Shown: positions 46,481 through 56,628 of the stretch, one piece after another
How positions within the stretch are numbered: position 1 is the first letter of the stretch
Layout: each line of letters opens with the position of its first letter
NCBI RefSeq assembly: GCF_016920785.2
Contig: NW_024609857.1
Coordinates: 130,627,094 to 130,691,093, forward strand
Source: Ixodes scapularis
Taxonomy: Eukaryota; Arthropoda; Arachnida; Ixodida; Ixodidae
Direction: 5' to 3'
Length of the DNA stretch: 64,000 nt
Position numbers and translations under genes: made by a program
Notes under the pieces: model-generated
The model's input: the letters and a program-made list of their open reading frames with translations, nothing else
Told to the model about the DNA's origin: nothing
Databases searched by the model: none

Positions 46481-49081
46481 TTATTTAAATACTTCAGCTT
46501 GCCGTCGTTCAAGAAACTATTGTCTGCTATTGGTATCGTGCCCCAGTGATTGGTTGTGCCGTTTTCGTTGCGTGTGCTCTTGGTTTCGGGACGTCATGTC
46601 CAGAAGTTTGCAGCGTGAAATAAATTAAATGAAATCTGTGCTACTCAAGCCATGTTTTTGCTGCAAAAGCTCTACAAACAGTTCTTTTGTAAGCTTCACC
46701 ACTGATGATTACATTTTGTCTGTTAATGCATGGAAACATTAGCCACTTGTGCTTTCTTGCCTTTGAAACATTCTCAGATAATGATATGGTTTGAAGTTGA
46801 AGTGCCTCATTGTTTACTTTTAGAATACAACACTCATCTCCAATGTCGAACTCGAAGAGCTTCCCGCAACGCCCATCTGCATCGCACTGGGTAAACCTTT
46901 GTGCATCTTTTGGCATGGAGGGTACACCACTTTATTTCAATTGTAGGCTACTCTATAAGGTGAGATTTGTACTTGGAGTTTGGTTCGGTACAAGGAAAAT
47001 AGTTCTTCTTCATGTGTTCACAAACCTGGTTCCCTCCATTTTCAATTGTCTGTAGGTGGCTCAGATAAGAAAAATTAATAATAATTTTATTTTCAAAAAG
47101 AAAAAAAAAACAAAAAAAAACGGAAGTGACACATTATTTTTAAGTCCACAGTTCGCCATTTTCATCTCTGGTTTATTTCTATGGTACATACTACAAAACA
47201 AGTAATCACCCTGTGCCACCTACCTTATGTGAACGCTGAGGATGCTTGCTTTTGTTTATTGGTTGAAAGTAATCAAGATCCTTTTTTAACGAAGAGATGA
47301 ACCGGATGAGGAAGCAGTTGGGGTTGTCACGCGCCAAATTCTCACCAGCTTCCACATATCCTTCTGATTCTATCCTGATAGCCTGCAGTTATCTGATCTT
47401 ATTGAACCCTGTCATGCAACCACATTTGGTAACTGTACTGCCAAATGTTCACACGACACCGAGGACTATCTTTGGTATCGGGATTTGCTTGACCTGCATA
47501 GGCTATGCAAAAGCGGATCATATATTGTTCCCACCAAACAATGCACCTGGAGGTGTCTCCTCTTCCAAAGCTTTTTTTTTGCTCCCCTTCTCTAGTCAGT
47601 ACACAAACTGATAATCATGTGGGGAAGGTGGTGCCATATAATTTAAGTTGTTGCCTATGCTTTGTGTTTTAGTTTGAATTCCTGGTAGCAAACCTCCACT
47701 TATTATTATCCTTTTGTTTGTCGAGTCACTTTTATTCATACCGGTTTTTTATGTTTCCTTTGCGACGTATCAACAAGCCAAACTTCAATTTCGGTCACAA
47801 TAGATTTTTGTCTTTATTATATTGACGAGTAGTATTACTTGTGGGTCTCTTTTGGTTGTTGGAGCACCACAAAAATCCACACTATGTTTCATGGGAGCTC
47901 AGCTGTAGAAATTAGTTTAGCATTCAACTGGTTCTAGAATTTTCAGAAATGGAAAAAAAAAAGAAATCTAAGAATGTCACTGAAGCCCCATTATATGTTA
48001 CTATAAAACTGCGACATTCGCATTAGTTCCACTCAAAAATTTTATTTAGTTTCGAGACCCTCGGACCCACCTATCCAGCGAGCCAGCCATGTTTGCAAGA
48101 GTCGGTGACGACATCTGCCTCGTCAGTACCAAATGGCGAGGCGGTGCCACTCGTACATCTCTTGTATGCACTTCCAGGCGGGGATCAAAATGCTCCCAGG
48201 CGTCCTTCGCCCCAACGTGTTTTTTTACCCCACTTTTCCCTCCCAAGGTTCGGGCAGTTGGAATATCTGGCACAGCTGGGTCCTTCAGATTCGACGCCAC
48301 TTTTGGGGGGAGACGGCAGAGCCGCCGCTCGTGGCTGCAGGTCGGGAAATAGTCTAATTTTCGCCTCGCGATTACGCGGCAGAATCGCAACATTTCGAAG
48401 GAAAGAGATGTGTTTTCTGTCCTTCGTGACAAGATGAACAATGTCAAAAATAGAAGATGCGAATCATTTCAACGTTAAGATCGTTTCACAGGTCCTTTAA
48501 GTATCTCTGGGAGGCACAGTTGGCAGTAACTTCCGACCTTAACTCGTGACAACAGGCTTAAAGAAACTCATTGGACGCGGCAATTCCGTCTTCAAAGGAA
48601 TTTTTCGAACTTCCCTTCTTAAAACGGTTTCTTATCATAAGAGGGAGCGCACCTCAGAGCCCCATAGAGAGTACACGAGGTTTTCCCCATTTAAAAAAAA
48701 AAAATAAAAATAAAAATTGTCACATAATAACGGCTGCGCGGATCTTCTTGCGAATTCCGACTCTAAAGACATTGAGAAATTATCGAGACATTAAATGTAA
48801 CAAATGGTTTATTATAAATTTAATGATATTCTTTAAAAAAAATCATGAACATGGTCAAAATTGGCTAATTCGGCACTCTTGCGTTCGGAGCGAATTTACA
48901 AAATTATTTAAATGCAAGCAGATAAAGTATTTCATTTAATGTCTTCCTTATTTATGGAGGAATTGAATAATATCGAAATTTTTTATGTGAGTTGATCTGT
49001 TCCGTAACTACAGCGAATTAAAAGAAGCAAGATGTCGGTGGTTGTTTTCATTGTTTTTAAGGTATCTCTCTCACCCGTGAG
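46481..49081. other. No recognisable gene; A-rich tracts
   Basis: Contains A-rich runs at about 47097-47120 and 48697-48716. ORFs at 46641-46916 (minus), 47297-47611 and 48046-48447 lack recognisable domains and overlap other frames. Confidence 0.45.
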
Positions 49082-49324
49082 GTGGCGCTCGCTGTCCACG
49101 AAATCGTCCGTTCGGTGATCGGCCCTGTGCAAGTTGTTCTTCCGCGACCGTATCCTGTTTCATTCTGCCCGCCGGGGCATCAGTGTGCGAGTCTCTTTCC
49201 TGGTTCTTTGGTGGATAGGTCTCCGTGGGGTGTTAGATCAACGCAGTTACGCTTCGCGTTTGGTGCGTCCGAATTTGTGTCGCTCGGAAGTGTTGCGTTC
49301 GCCTCGGGTGTCATGGGTCGAAAG

Positions 49325-50317
49325 TAGAGCAGTGCACGGGCCGGAATTTCTAGGCCCGGCCCGACCCGGCTAGGTAGAGACACGCCCCGGGCCCGGCCCA
49401 AGCCCGACAGAATTTTTAGACATAAACACGATCACGTCAAAAATATTTTTAAATATGAGCCTGAGCCCGGCCCAAGCCCGACAGATTATAAACATGAGAC
49501 CGGAAATGTTTGCAGGATTCAATATAAAAACTGCCTAAGCATAAAGCATGCGCTCTCTTACCGTGCTGCTAGAGTACATACGTTTTCTTTTATTCACTTA
49601 AAAGCTATCCAAGTGCTCGACATCTTCTTGTTATACATTTTGAACGGTGCCGTGGTGACTTTACACTTCACTTGTTTTCTTTCATTGAGCCTAAAAGATT
49701 AATGAGCACACTTTTTGTTATCAACAATTTAGAATTTGCGGCACACGACTGTGCGGGCCGGCCCCAAAAATGTTTTGTTCTAACTCGAGCCTGGCCCGGG
49801 CCCGAGAAAATACGTGCTACTCGGCCCGAGCCACGGTGTAAGATAATAAATACTCTTAAGGTGAGGACAGCGATAAAGTTCGCTTTTCACTCTCTCTGCT
49901 TCTCTCTCTCACTATGGTTTCAAGTGGCGCCGGCAGATGACTCGCCGACCCGTGGGCACGGCAAAGACGGCTCGTGCCGCCTCATGCTCCTCACGCGCAG
50001 AGCTCCAGCAAGGTTGTCGCTCGTGCAGAAAGACCACGGTGTACCGGGGTGTGATGGCAACGAGATAATTTTTTTCGCTCTCACACAGTTTCGCCGTTTG
50101 TCCGCCGGCGACACTGTCAGCCGCGGACACGGTGGCCGCGGAATAATGCAGCCTTTCGGGTGCCCATCGAACGAACACTATCTGATTCCTAGTGCCGCGC
50201 GTTCAGACCCGCCGTGTCCTCACCTAAAGAGTGTATCTTACACCGTGGCCCAAGCTCGACCCGCGGGCCGGGCCGGGCTCGGGCCTTTGCGCTGGTCCGG
50301 GCCCGTGCAGTGCTCTA
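49325..50317. mobile_element. Non-autonomous hAT element, 993 bp, GC-rich subterminal repeats
   Basis: The ends are TAGAGCAGTGCACGGGCC and the inverse GGGCCCGTGCAGTGCTCTA, flanked by the exact 8-bp duplication GTCGAAAG (49317-49324 and 50318-50325). Subterminal GGCCCGGCCCAAGCCCGACAG-type repeats occur at both ends. A second TIR element (49832-50247) is nested inside. No transposase ORF. The perfect duplication suggests a fairly recent insertion. Confidence 0.92.
49832..50247. mobile_element. TIR element of 416 bp nested in the hAT
   Basis: The ends CACGGTGTAAGATA and inverse TATCTTACACCGTG continue inward as GGTGAGGACA / TGTCCTCACC. The flanks GCCCGAGC (49824-49831) and GCCCAAGC (50248-50255) match at 7 of 8 positions, an 8-bp duplication made inside the host element's subterminal repeats. 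Superfamily is not certain: 8 bp fits hAT or P-type, but the termini are not typical hAT. No ORF with motifs. Confidence 0.75.
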
Positions 50318-50427
50318 GTCGAAAGAAAGCTCCCTATCGCAAGCGGAAGCTTCTGAAGTCCCACATTGAGAATACTCGGAAGCGACCGTCTGTGGAAGTA
50401 TCGCACGTTGAGCTTTCTGTCTGGTGA

Positions 50428-51079
50428 GATGGAGCCATCGTGTTCCATTAACTATAGTTGAAGTTATCGTTCACTGAATCCCTAAAAATATGAATGTAGT
50501 TTGTATAGACATCAAGATCTAATCACAAATTTAGTTTGACTTCATTTAATTCGCGTGTACATACAACTGAAGCAATAAATTAGCTATTTGTGCATACATG
50601 ATTAAAAAACTGTTTGTTATTCGATATAGGCCGTTTGGAGAAGAATCTGTTCAGATTTTTCTTCATGAGCGCAAATACACCTAACGCAATAAAATAGTGA
50701 TGATTTCATCGTCCCTGTGATGAGCAGGTTAATTCTTGCTCGAAAAAAAAAAAAGCCATTTCACAAGTCAAGTTTTGTGACATGCTTTTCCAATGTCTGG
50801 CCACTATTTCGGAAACCTTTCAGTCCAAACGAGTATACTTCTGTTTGTTATTGCTTGCTTAGGAGGGGGTCACAGAGCCTATCTTTTTATCTTCCTCCAT
50901 GACAGACGTAGAGTCATACAGCAACACGCATCTGTGGAACACACAGAGCTATCGCTCTCCTGTTGACGACACAAAGTAGCTCCGTCGTCGAGGGCACCGC
51001 TTTTTGCCCTCGCCCACGCAGCTCCGTGGGCGAGGGCAGGGGCGTGGGCGTACAGCCACGGCCCGCAGCGCGACCGTTC
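50428..51079. other. No gene; contains a strong hairpin
   Basis: TGCCCTCGCCCACG (51005-51018) pairs perfectly with CGTGGGCGAGGGCA (51025-51038) over a 6-base loop. Otherwise A/T-rich sequence without motifs. Confidence 0.6.
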
Positions 51080-51217
51080 AGGACTAGGGAGAGAGAGAGA
51101 GAGAGAACATGTATTTATTTAATGAAAGGTTCACTCGTCTATGGGTTGGTGTCCCCGAGGCGAGAGGGAAAAGGAATGTAGGCATTTATAGGAAAGGGTA
51201 AGTGACAGTGAATAAAT

Positions 51218-52325
51218 CTAGATGAAGTGATGGACCCCAGAGTCCCTGATGTAGCTGATAAGGGAGTCCAGGATTTTTTTTCTGTGCTGCGGCTGTCCCT
51301 TGGGGTGGGTCCAGTCTTCAAGGTTCGTGGGCCTTTTCTCGCTGGGTAGCGAGTCCCATGACTCTACTCTAAAGTCTTCCAGGCCTTTGCATTCCCAGAG
51401 CACGTGTTTGGTCGTTGCCATGGATCCCTCTGTGCATGTCTTGCACGTTGGGTCCTCGTGGTCCTTCAGTCCGAAGGATGCTTTTTTCGCCGGAGTTAGT
51501 GCCGTCCCTGTCCTGATTCGCCGTAGCCGAACCGTCTCCCATCTCGTGTACCCTGGTGGTATCGGGTCTTCCTCTGTTAGCCGAAGACCCTTCAGGTACA
51601 GTTTCCTCCCTTCTTTGGCTTGCTCGGCCATTTCATCTGGGTCTATTGACATTTCATTCGTCGTTTCAACTCGAGAGGTAAGGCCCGGCGCGGAGCTGGT
51701 GCTGCTAGCTGCCTCCGCTGCGGCCTGGTGAGCCCTCTCGTTCCCCGGGATATCGTTGTGGCCGGGTAGCCACTCGATCGTTATGTTGGAATCCAGCTTC
51801 CTGAGCTCCTCCGCAATATTCTTGATCTTCTTGACCGTTCTGCTTCTCGTTCTGCAGCTGCGGCAAGCTTTCAGTGCCGTCTGAGAGTCTGTGAAGATCC
51901 AGGCCCTGTTACCTGGGTCGATTCTTTCACGGATATCTTTGGCTGCGGCTAAAATTGCACGCAGTTCAGCCTCTTTAACCGAGGTCTGCGTTAGAAGCTT
52001 CTCTGACCAGGTCCTGTCCCTCGCAATGTCGACAAAGGCTGCTGCGGCAGCCCCGTCATCCTTCGCGGCATCCGTGTACCTTATTTCCTTACATTCAGTG
52101 TTCTCCGCGAGCCACTGGACGTGTTTCTTGGCTGCGAATTTTCTCTGTTTAGTTCCTTGTCCCCTGAATGATGGCTTGTGATCAGTTACGCCTATGTCTT
52201 GCCATGGTGGGGAAGCCTCCTCGATTGGGGGCCTACCTTCCGTGAAGTATCCTAGGATTTCCAATAGTCCTCGCCCATGTTTAGTCCTTTCGAGGCGTTG
52301 AAAGTGTGCGATTTGTTGTGACTGT
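51218..52325 (-). pseudogene. LINE ORF2, RNase H and C-terminal zinc finger
   Basis: After the frameshift near 52325 the frame is open to TAG at 51218. RNase H signatures are YTDAAKD (first aspartate, about residue 65 of the open stretch), KEAELRAIL (glutamate 100), IFTDSQTAL (aspartate 126) and GHNDIPGNERAHQAA, where the usual last acidic residue is H. RNase H removes the RNA strand during second-strand synthesis. A CCHC-like finger CKTC ... H ... WEC lies near the C-terminus, as in many LINE ORF2 proteins. The open nature of this third suggests modest age. Confidence 0.9.
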
Positions 52326-53527
52326 TTTCTCCTCTATCTTGTTCATTCCTGCATATTTCCTTAGTTCGTCGAGGGGTGTGTATCTCGGTAGTCCAGTTAC
52401 CACTCTCATGGTTTGATTGTTCAGTCTTTCAATTTGCTTCCACTGAGCCTTGGTGAGGTTCATCCAGTTGCAGCAGTAGAGCGCTCTGGATGTGAAGAGG
52501 GCTTCTGCCATGGTCCGGATTGCTTTTTCGTCGGCCCCCCACGATTTACTCGTTGTCCTAGGAATCAATTTCAGGGCCTGGTCCCATGCCTTCCTCAGTT
52601 CGGGTAGCCATTTGGTACTCGCAGCTGTTTCTTCAAATATAACTCCAAGGATTTTTATGCTCGGACGCCGTTCTAGTTCTTTTCCCATGAGTTGAAGTTG
52701 CACTTGCTGTGCAATCCCTTTTCTGTGGTCCTTTGGTCTCGCAACGACCATGTATTGGGTTTTTTCTGGGGACGGCTCCATCCCGACTTCCTCCAAGTAC
52801 TTTGCAACTTCGTCGATGCCCCGTTGCATAGTGAACTCCTGGTCTCCCAGCGAGCCTCCTTTGGTCCACAATGTGACATCATCCGCGTATATTGTGAACC
52901 CGAGGTTTTCAATGCGTCGGAGTCTCGTTGGTAAATCTGCCATTACCATGTTAAATAATGTGGGCGATATCACTGCCCCCTGTGGTACGCCTATGTTTTT
53001 GAGTGTCTCCGGGCCCATTGTGTTCCCGATTTTCACCTTAAACCTTCTATTGGCCAGAAAGTCTTTGATGAATTTTAGTGCTCTGCCCCCTAGTCCACAT
53101 CTCTTAGCTCCTTCTTTCACCGTCCAATGCGGAACGGCATCAAAGGCTTGTTTTATGTCAAGAGCAACTACAAGTCTTGGATCTATGCTCTTCTTGTCTG
53201 CCATCACGTCTTCGTATAGCAGCTTGAGACTGTCTGGTGTTCCCATGGCTTCTCTGAATCCTATTTGCCTCTGGTCCAGCTTGTCTTAGGTCTCGAGGTA
53301 CCGTTGTACCCTCTGCAGGACCATTTTCTCCAAGACTTTGCAGATGCTGGACGTTAGTGAAACTGGTCTGAAATTTTCGGTTCTATCCTGCGTCTTTCCG
53401 GGTTTAGGTATTGGTGTCACCCAAGAGATCTTCCAGGAGTCAGGGATCTTTCCTTTCTTCCATGTTTCGTTATATTTCTTCAATAGCTCTTCTTTGGCCT
53501 TGCCTGGGAGGATACTAAGAGCCGTAT
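52281..53527 (-). pseudogene. LINE ORF2, reverse transcriptase part
   Basis: The frame resumes directly after the insertion (TALSILPGKAKEELLKKY) and passes PDSWKISWVTPIPKPGK and ENFRPVSLTS, the fingers motifs of non-LTR reverse transcriptase. A TAA at 53286-53288 interrupts it; the same frame continues with LDIKQAFDAVPH (motif A), GVPQGAVISP (motif B) and the intact catalytic YADD. The thumb follows to about 52325, where a one-base frameshift occurs before the RNase H region. The catalytic residues survive but the reading frame does not. Confidence 0.9.
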
Positions 53528-53533
53528 AGACCG

Positions 53534-53623
53534 ACACGCGGAGCGGCCCTGTTTACCAACACTGCCGGAAGGCCGCGCATGCGGCCTTCCGGCAGTGGGC
53601 AAAAGCAGCCCCGCTCTCCGTGT
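53534..53623. other. Long subterminal palindrome
   Basis: CACTGCCGGAAGGCCGC (53560-53576) and its exact inverse (53581-53597) are separated by GCAT. Imperfect pairing extends outward on both sides (ACACGCGGAGCGG with CCGCTCTCCGTGT), giving a stem of roughly 40 bp. It lies just inside the left TIR of the 3.1-kb element and is probably a subterminal transposase-related structure or a small nested palindrome. Confidence 0.85.
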
Positions 53624-53725
53624 TTTCGCCATTGCGCTCTATGGCGTGCGCTCGTTGTTGACGTTGTAAGGACGCTTGTATCTTTATTTGTGCGTCGTAT
53701 TTCCTCATAACGTATGTCGTATGCT

Positions 53726-54040
53726 ATGCCCGACTATTTGAGCTCGTTGCCCGAGCCTGAACGGTAGCGGTATCGAAACAAACTGTGCGTTAACGGCGTT
53801 GCCTACGGTGATCCGTACGCCGTAAACAAGGCTTGCTGGACTTCCGGCGTAAAGTTGCTGCCACGGAAGTCGACGGCTCAGGTCGTCGTTTATTTGGTTT
53901 TTTCGCCAAGCCAGTTCACGGCCGACACGGTGCAAGCATACAAGTCTCTCGAGGTCTACGATCACATCGAGTTGGTTTCCGCACTGCTGGCGGGATCTGC
54001 AGACCGCGGGTCTGCGGAAGTGTGTGTATTCATTAATTGA
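53726..54040 (+). pseudogene. N-terminal part of a transposon YqaJ-type protein
   Basis: One frame runs from ATG 53726 to TGA 54038-54040, with an internal TAG at codon 14 (53765-53767, likely from CAG). It begins MPDYLSSLPEPER, followed by NGVAYGDPYAVNKACW and VVVYLVFSPSQFT, then VQAYKSLEVYDH. The pattern L-P-E-P-x-R ... D-P-Y ... Y-L-V-F ... A-Y-K-S-L-E-x-Y is what I recognise from N-termini of YqaJ (lambda-exonuclease-like) proteins in animal DNA transposons. The nuclease domain itself, which would lie in later exons or downstream, is not present. Assignment rests on motif memory. Confidence 0.6.
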
Positions 54041-54524
54041 TTAAATACACAAAGCGTCTTCAAGTCAAGGTGTGATAATTTTCATAGCCTCATGACCACA
54101 AGGCATTACAACTAGTAAAGGTTTGTCCGTGCTGCAGTCTTGGCGGTAACAGGTTACAAGTAACGGCGTTACCAGGAACGCGTTACTTTTTTTTGTAACG
54201 TAGTAACCTACTCGTTACGTTTTCGACACAGTAGCGGGTAATGTACTTATGTTACTATTTCAAGTAACGTAGTTACGTTAGTCGTTACTACTTCCCAAGT
54301 CTTAAAGAAATTAGACTTCAATTGTTTCCGTGTTTTAGGTGCGCCATGTTTTTCTTTGCGTTTTTTCTCGTAAGTATTTAGCTGAAACCGTAAAAGGAGA
54401 TAAAGCAATTATGTTCAGTTTCTGCATGAACATAATGTTTCTTGATATATGACCTGTATTGTCAAAACCGTAAAATGTGTTAAATCATAATTTAAAAGAA
54501 GTAACGCAGAAGTAACGTGCCTTA

Positions 54525-55748
54525 AGCCTAGCCCACATGGCGCGTTTTTCAGTGCGTCTAGACGCGCGTCTCGGCTTGGCGCGCGCGCTAAGCAGGACGC
54601 GTGCGCCCAGTCAAACCACACGCAGCGCTACCGGGCAGCGCTTCGCGTCTGCGTTTCCGAAGCGTCTGCCCAACGTAGCCAGACGCGCTTGAGAAACAAA
54701 ATCAAATTTTAAATCGAAATCGCGCTGTAAGTGATGGCTACATGCCGTAATATTTAGTTTTAGTAATAGTAAGCACTCATTTTTATTACAGCAATCGCAA
54801 TCACAATTTTCATCCTTTTAGTGCGTACGCTTCATCCACGTTTCGATACGCCATTGGCATCACCATCGCCCGCGCCAAAACATTCACAGCTGGCCGCTGG
54901 CCGCTACAGAGGTTACGTTGTTGCGGTTGTTGCCGGTAGTATTAATTTTGTACCTTGGTGTCCTTGTATTCTTTACATTTGGCCTGCCAGAGTGCAGGAC
55001 GCTTTCGTACTTCGCTAGGTCCTCTCTGTTCCGCTGAAGCAGCGTCAGCCTCTCCCGCAGAGCAGGGAGGATCCCCTGGACTTGTGTAAGGTATGGTAAA
55101 CTGATATCCGCGGGCGGAAGGACGTAACTACCCATGTTCGCCCTGCTGCTAGCGTTGGCGGGGCCTAAAAGCCGTTTTTATTTAAGGCCGCGACCGTAAA
55201 AATTCCGTAAACTCCGCGCTCGCGTGTGTGCGTGCGCGTGTGCGCTCTGCCTTGGATTGGCACAGTGCTGTTACCCGTTTTTGTATGTGTATCTTCCTGT
55301 TTTGAGTGTTTTCATTTATTTTCCTCTCCCGTATCCGTTTCCATACTTGGCGGCGTGCTAGCAGGCCCACCTGCGGGTCTCAACCTTTCTGCCTAGCTTC
55401 GCACGCCGTTGAGTGGGTATCGCAATATGTGCAAATAAAAAGTATTATTGTTATTATTATTATTATTATCGCCTTTGTCGCGAGGTCCGTGGCGAAAACT
55501 ACAGTCGTACAGTGGCGAAAACAGTGGAGACAATTCAAACGCTCCTTGCAACTAGTGGACACGGCCGTTCATTGGTTGTTGCCTTCTGGACGCAGCGCGA
55601 GACGCGACGCCTGGACGCAAAATATCTGGCTCCTCCAGATACGCCGGAATGCGCCTAAAAACGCTGCGTTTCGTCCCGGCGCCGGAAGTGACGTCAAAGC
55701 GCAGACGCGACGCAGACGCGGAGAAAAACGCGCCATGTGGGCTAGCCT
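54525..55748. mobile_element. Harbinger-like TIR element, 1224 bp, nested in the hAT
   Basis: The left end AGCCTAGCCCACATGGCGCG and the inverted right end AGGCTAGCCCACATGGCGCG continue as TTTTTC, 26 bp with one mismatch. A 3-bp TTA duplication flanks it (54522-54524, 55749-55751), as for PIF/Harbinger elements. Subterminal regions are full of GACGCG and CGCGTC motifs. A 3'-tail-like stretch with AATAAA and ATT repeats (55432-55470) suggests another small insertion inside. Removing the element restores the surrounding GTAACG-rich hAT sequence. Confidence 0.85.
54884..55135 (-). CDS. Hypothetical 83-aa ORF in the Harbinger-like element
   Basis: ATG at 55135 opens MGSYVLPPADISLPYLTQVQ, followed by a leucine-rich helical stretch (ILPALRERLTLLQRNREDLAKYESVL) that may be a coiled coil, then a basic tail. 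I recognise no domain. It may be the first exon of a gene carried by the element, or a piece of another inserted repeat. The opposite strand also has an ORF here (54821-55018), so coding status is uncertain. Confidence 0.25.
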   Translation of the reverse strand: MGSYVLPPADISLPYLTQVQGILPALRERLTLLQRNREDLAKYESVLHSGRPNVKNTRTPRYKINTTGNNRNNVTSVAASGQL

Positions 55749-55875
55749 TTACTTTTTATCGGTAGCGGTAACGCGTTCCTTTTATTTTTAGATCACGTAG
55801 CACAGTAACGCGTACCTTTTATTTGCTACTAACGAGTAACGTATTTCGTTACTTTTTTTTTTTTTTTTGTAACTC

Positions 55876-56247
55876 CTACAACACTGCCGTTCTGTCGCCG
55901 ATCCCCTTCTGCTCGGTAGCACGGGCGTAGCGAGCGTCCGACGAGCGCTTGGCCGGTGCGTTGTGCGCGAGCTCCGTCGGAACAAAATCCGGGTGGTCTC
56001 GATCAGTCAACGGTTTCCCTGCACATAAGCAAGCCTCGGGACGGAGATTGAAATGGAAGCCGCACTTGCCTCTAAGAAAGTGTTTGCCGCACAAACGGTC
56101 GTTCGCGCGAGGTGACCATTCTTTTCGATCCACGGGTATTATCCACCTTCTATGCCTTTCAGAGTCTGCCGGGAAGTTGTGGAAACTCACTCCGCTGCTT
56201 TTCTTGTACATTTCGGTGCAATTAACGGCAACACAGCTTCGCGGCAT
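55876..56247 (-). CDS. THAP-domain protein, N-terminal ORF (123 aa), truncated by a hAT
   Basis: ATG at 56247 starts MPRSC, the usual beginning of THAP proteins. The C2CH zinc module is complete: C5-x4-C10, then C53-x2-H56, with W35 and P26 at expected positions and HPDFVPT (85-91) as the closing A-V-P-T-like motif. THAP domains bind DNA and form the N-terminus of several transposases (P, Kolobok and Harbinger-related groups) as well as host regulators. The ORF runs into the right end of a hAT; its last codons and stop (55876-55878) are hAT sequence. Position inside a TIR element opposite a YqaJ-type ORF argues for a transposase N-terminus. No DDE domain remains. Confidence 0.88.
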   Translation of the reverse strand: MPRSCVAVNCTEMYKKSSGVSFHNFPADSERHRRWIIPVDRKEWSPRANDRLCGKHFLRGKCGFHFNLRPEACLCAGKPLTDRDHPDFVPTELAHNAPAKRSSDARYARATEQKGIGDRTAVL

Positions 56248-56628
56248 GCTGAAATGCTATGACGCCCATGCGAAACGTGCGCGCTTTTGCCCACACCCCC
56301 CGGCTCCGGCTAGAGTGCCTTCATACACACGCGCGCTTTTGCTTGAGTGGTGACATCTCAGCCATTTTTCCGCCCAATCGTTTTTTTATACATCTTGAAG
56401 TGCGCGCAATCCGGTGTCACTCAGCTCGAGCGCGTAGCTTTGGTTAATGCATAGACGCCATTTTACCGCCCAAGTCACGCACCAAGTGCGCCAGAGCGTC
56501 ACGCGCTGGCACATTCAGGGAAACAATGGATGTCTTCACCCTGAGACAGACAGACATGTAGGCACCCTAGCTCCGGCGCGATCGCAGCGCCGCCGCAGCT
56601 CCGTGACGTCAAGCCCGCGTGTCGGTGT

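Larger units (their letters stand above)
49313..50427 (+). pseudogene. Small basic ORF or first exon, split by a hAT insertion
   Basis: ATG at 49313 begins M-G-R-K. The next codon is 1 kb away, because a hAT element (49325-50317) with a perfect 8-bp target duplication follows the fourth codon. After the second copy of the duplication the same frame continues as KAPYRKRKLLKSHIENTRK..., ending at TGA 50425-50427, for 37 codons in all once the hAT is discounted. A GTGAGA splice-donor-like site overlaps the last codon (50424-50429), so this may be a first exon. Nine of the first 14 residues are basic, suggesting a nuclear localisation signal. I cannot name the protein; similar basic N-termini occur in transposon proteins. 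Confidence 0.6.
54135..55886. mobile_element. Non-autonomous hAT-like element inserted in the THAP/YqaJ transposon
   Basis: The left end CAGTCTTGGCGGTAACAGG and the inverted right end CAGTGTTGTAGGAGTTAC are diverged but share CAGT.TTG..GG...GTTAC. The flanks CCGTGCTG (54127-54134) and CCGTTCTG (55887-55894) form an 8-bp duplication with one mismatch. Both ends carry runs of GTAACG and its inverse as subterminal repeats. Its length without the nested Harbinger-like element is about 525 bp. The right border falls inside the THAP ORF, whose last codons come from this element. Confidence 0.83.
53528..56628. mobile_element. 3.1-kb TIR transposon remnant carrying YqaJ-type and THAP ORFs, inserted in the LINE
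   Basis: The left end AGACCGACACGCGG and the inverted right end ACACCGACACGCGG differ at one base. AT is duplicated (53526-53527, 56629-56630). Removing the element and one AT rejoins the LINE codons ITY-TAL exactly in frame, which fixes the borders. Inside, a YqaJ-type N-terminal ORF points right (53726-54040) and a THAP ORF points left (55876-56247). About 1.75 kb of the middle is a later hAT insertion; the rest of both genes is missing. As I recall, the ISL2EU group pairs a THAP-containing transposase with a YqaJ protein and makes AT duplications, so that group is my best guess. Confidence 0.82.

Noticed and set aside
46075..46488. Secreted-protein gene
   Set aside because: The signal-peptide-like start is suggestive, but the ORF spans a duplicated segment, ends without a domain and has an equally long ORF on the other strand.
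49672..50427. 251-residue ORF
   Set aside because: Runs through two nested TIR elements and their GC-rich repeats; only the final stretch coincides with the basic ORF listed separately.
55306..55791. 161-residue ORF across the right half of the Harbinger-like element
   Set aside because: Crosses an ATT microsatellite, the TIR and the hAT subterminal repeats; it cannot be a real gene.
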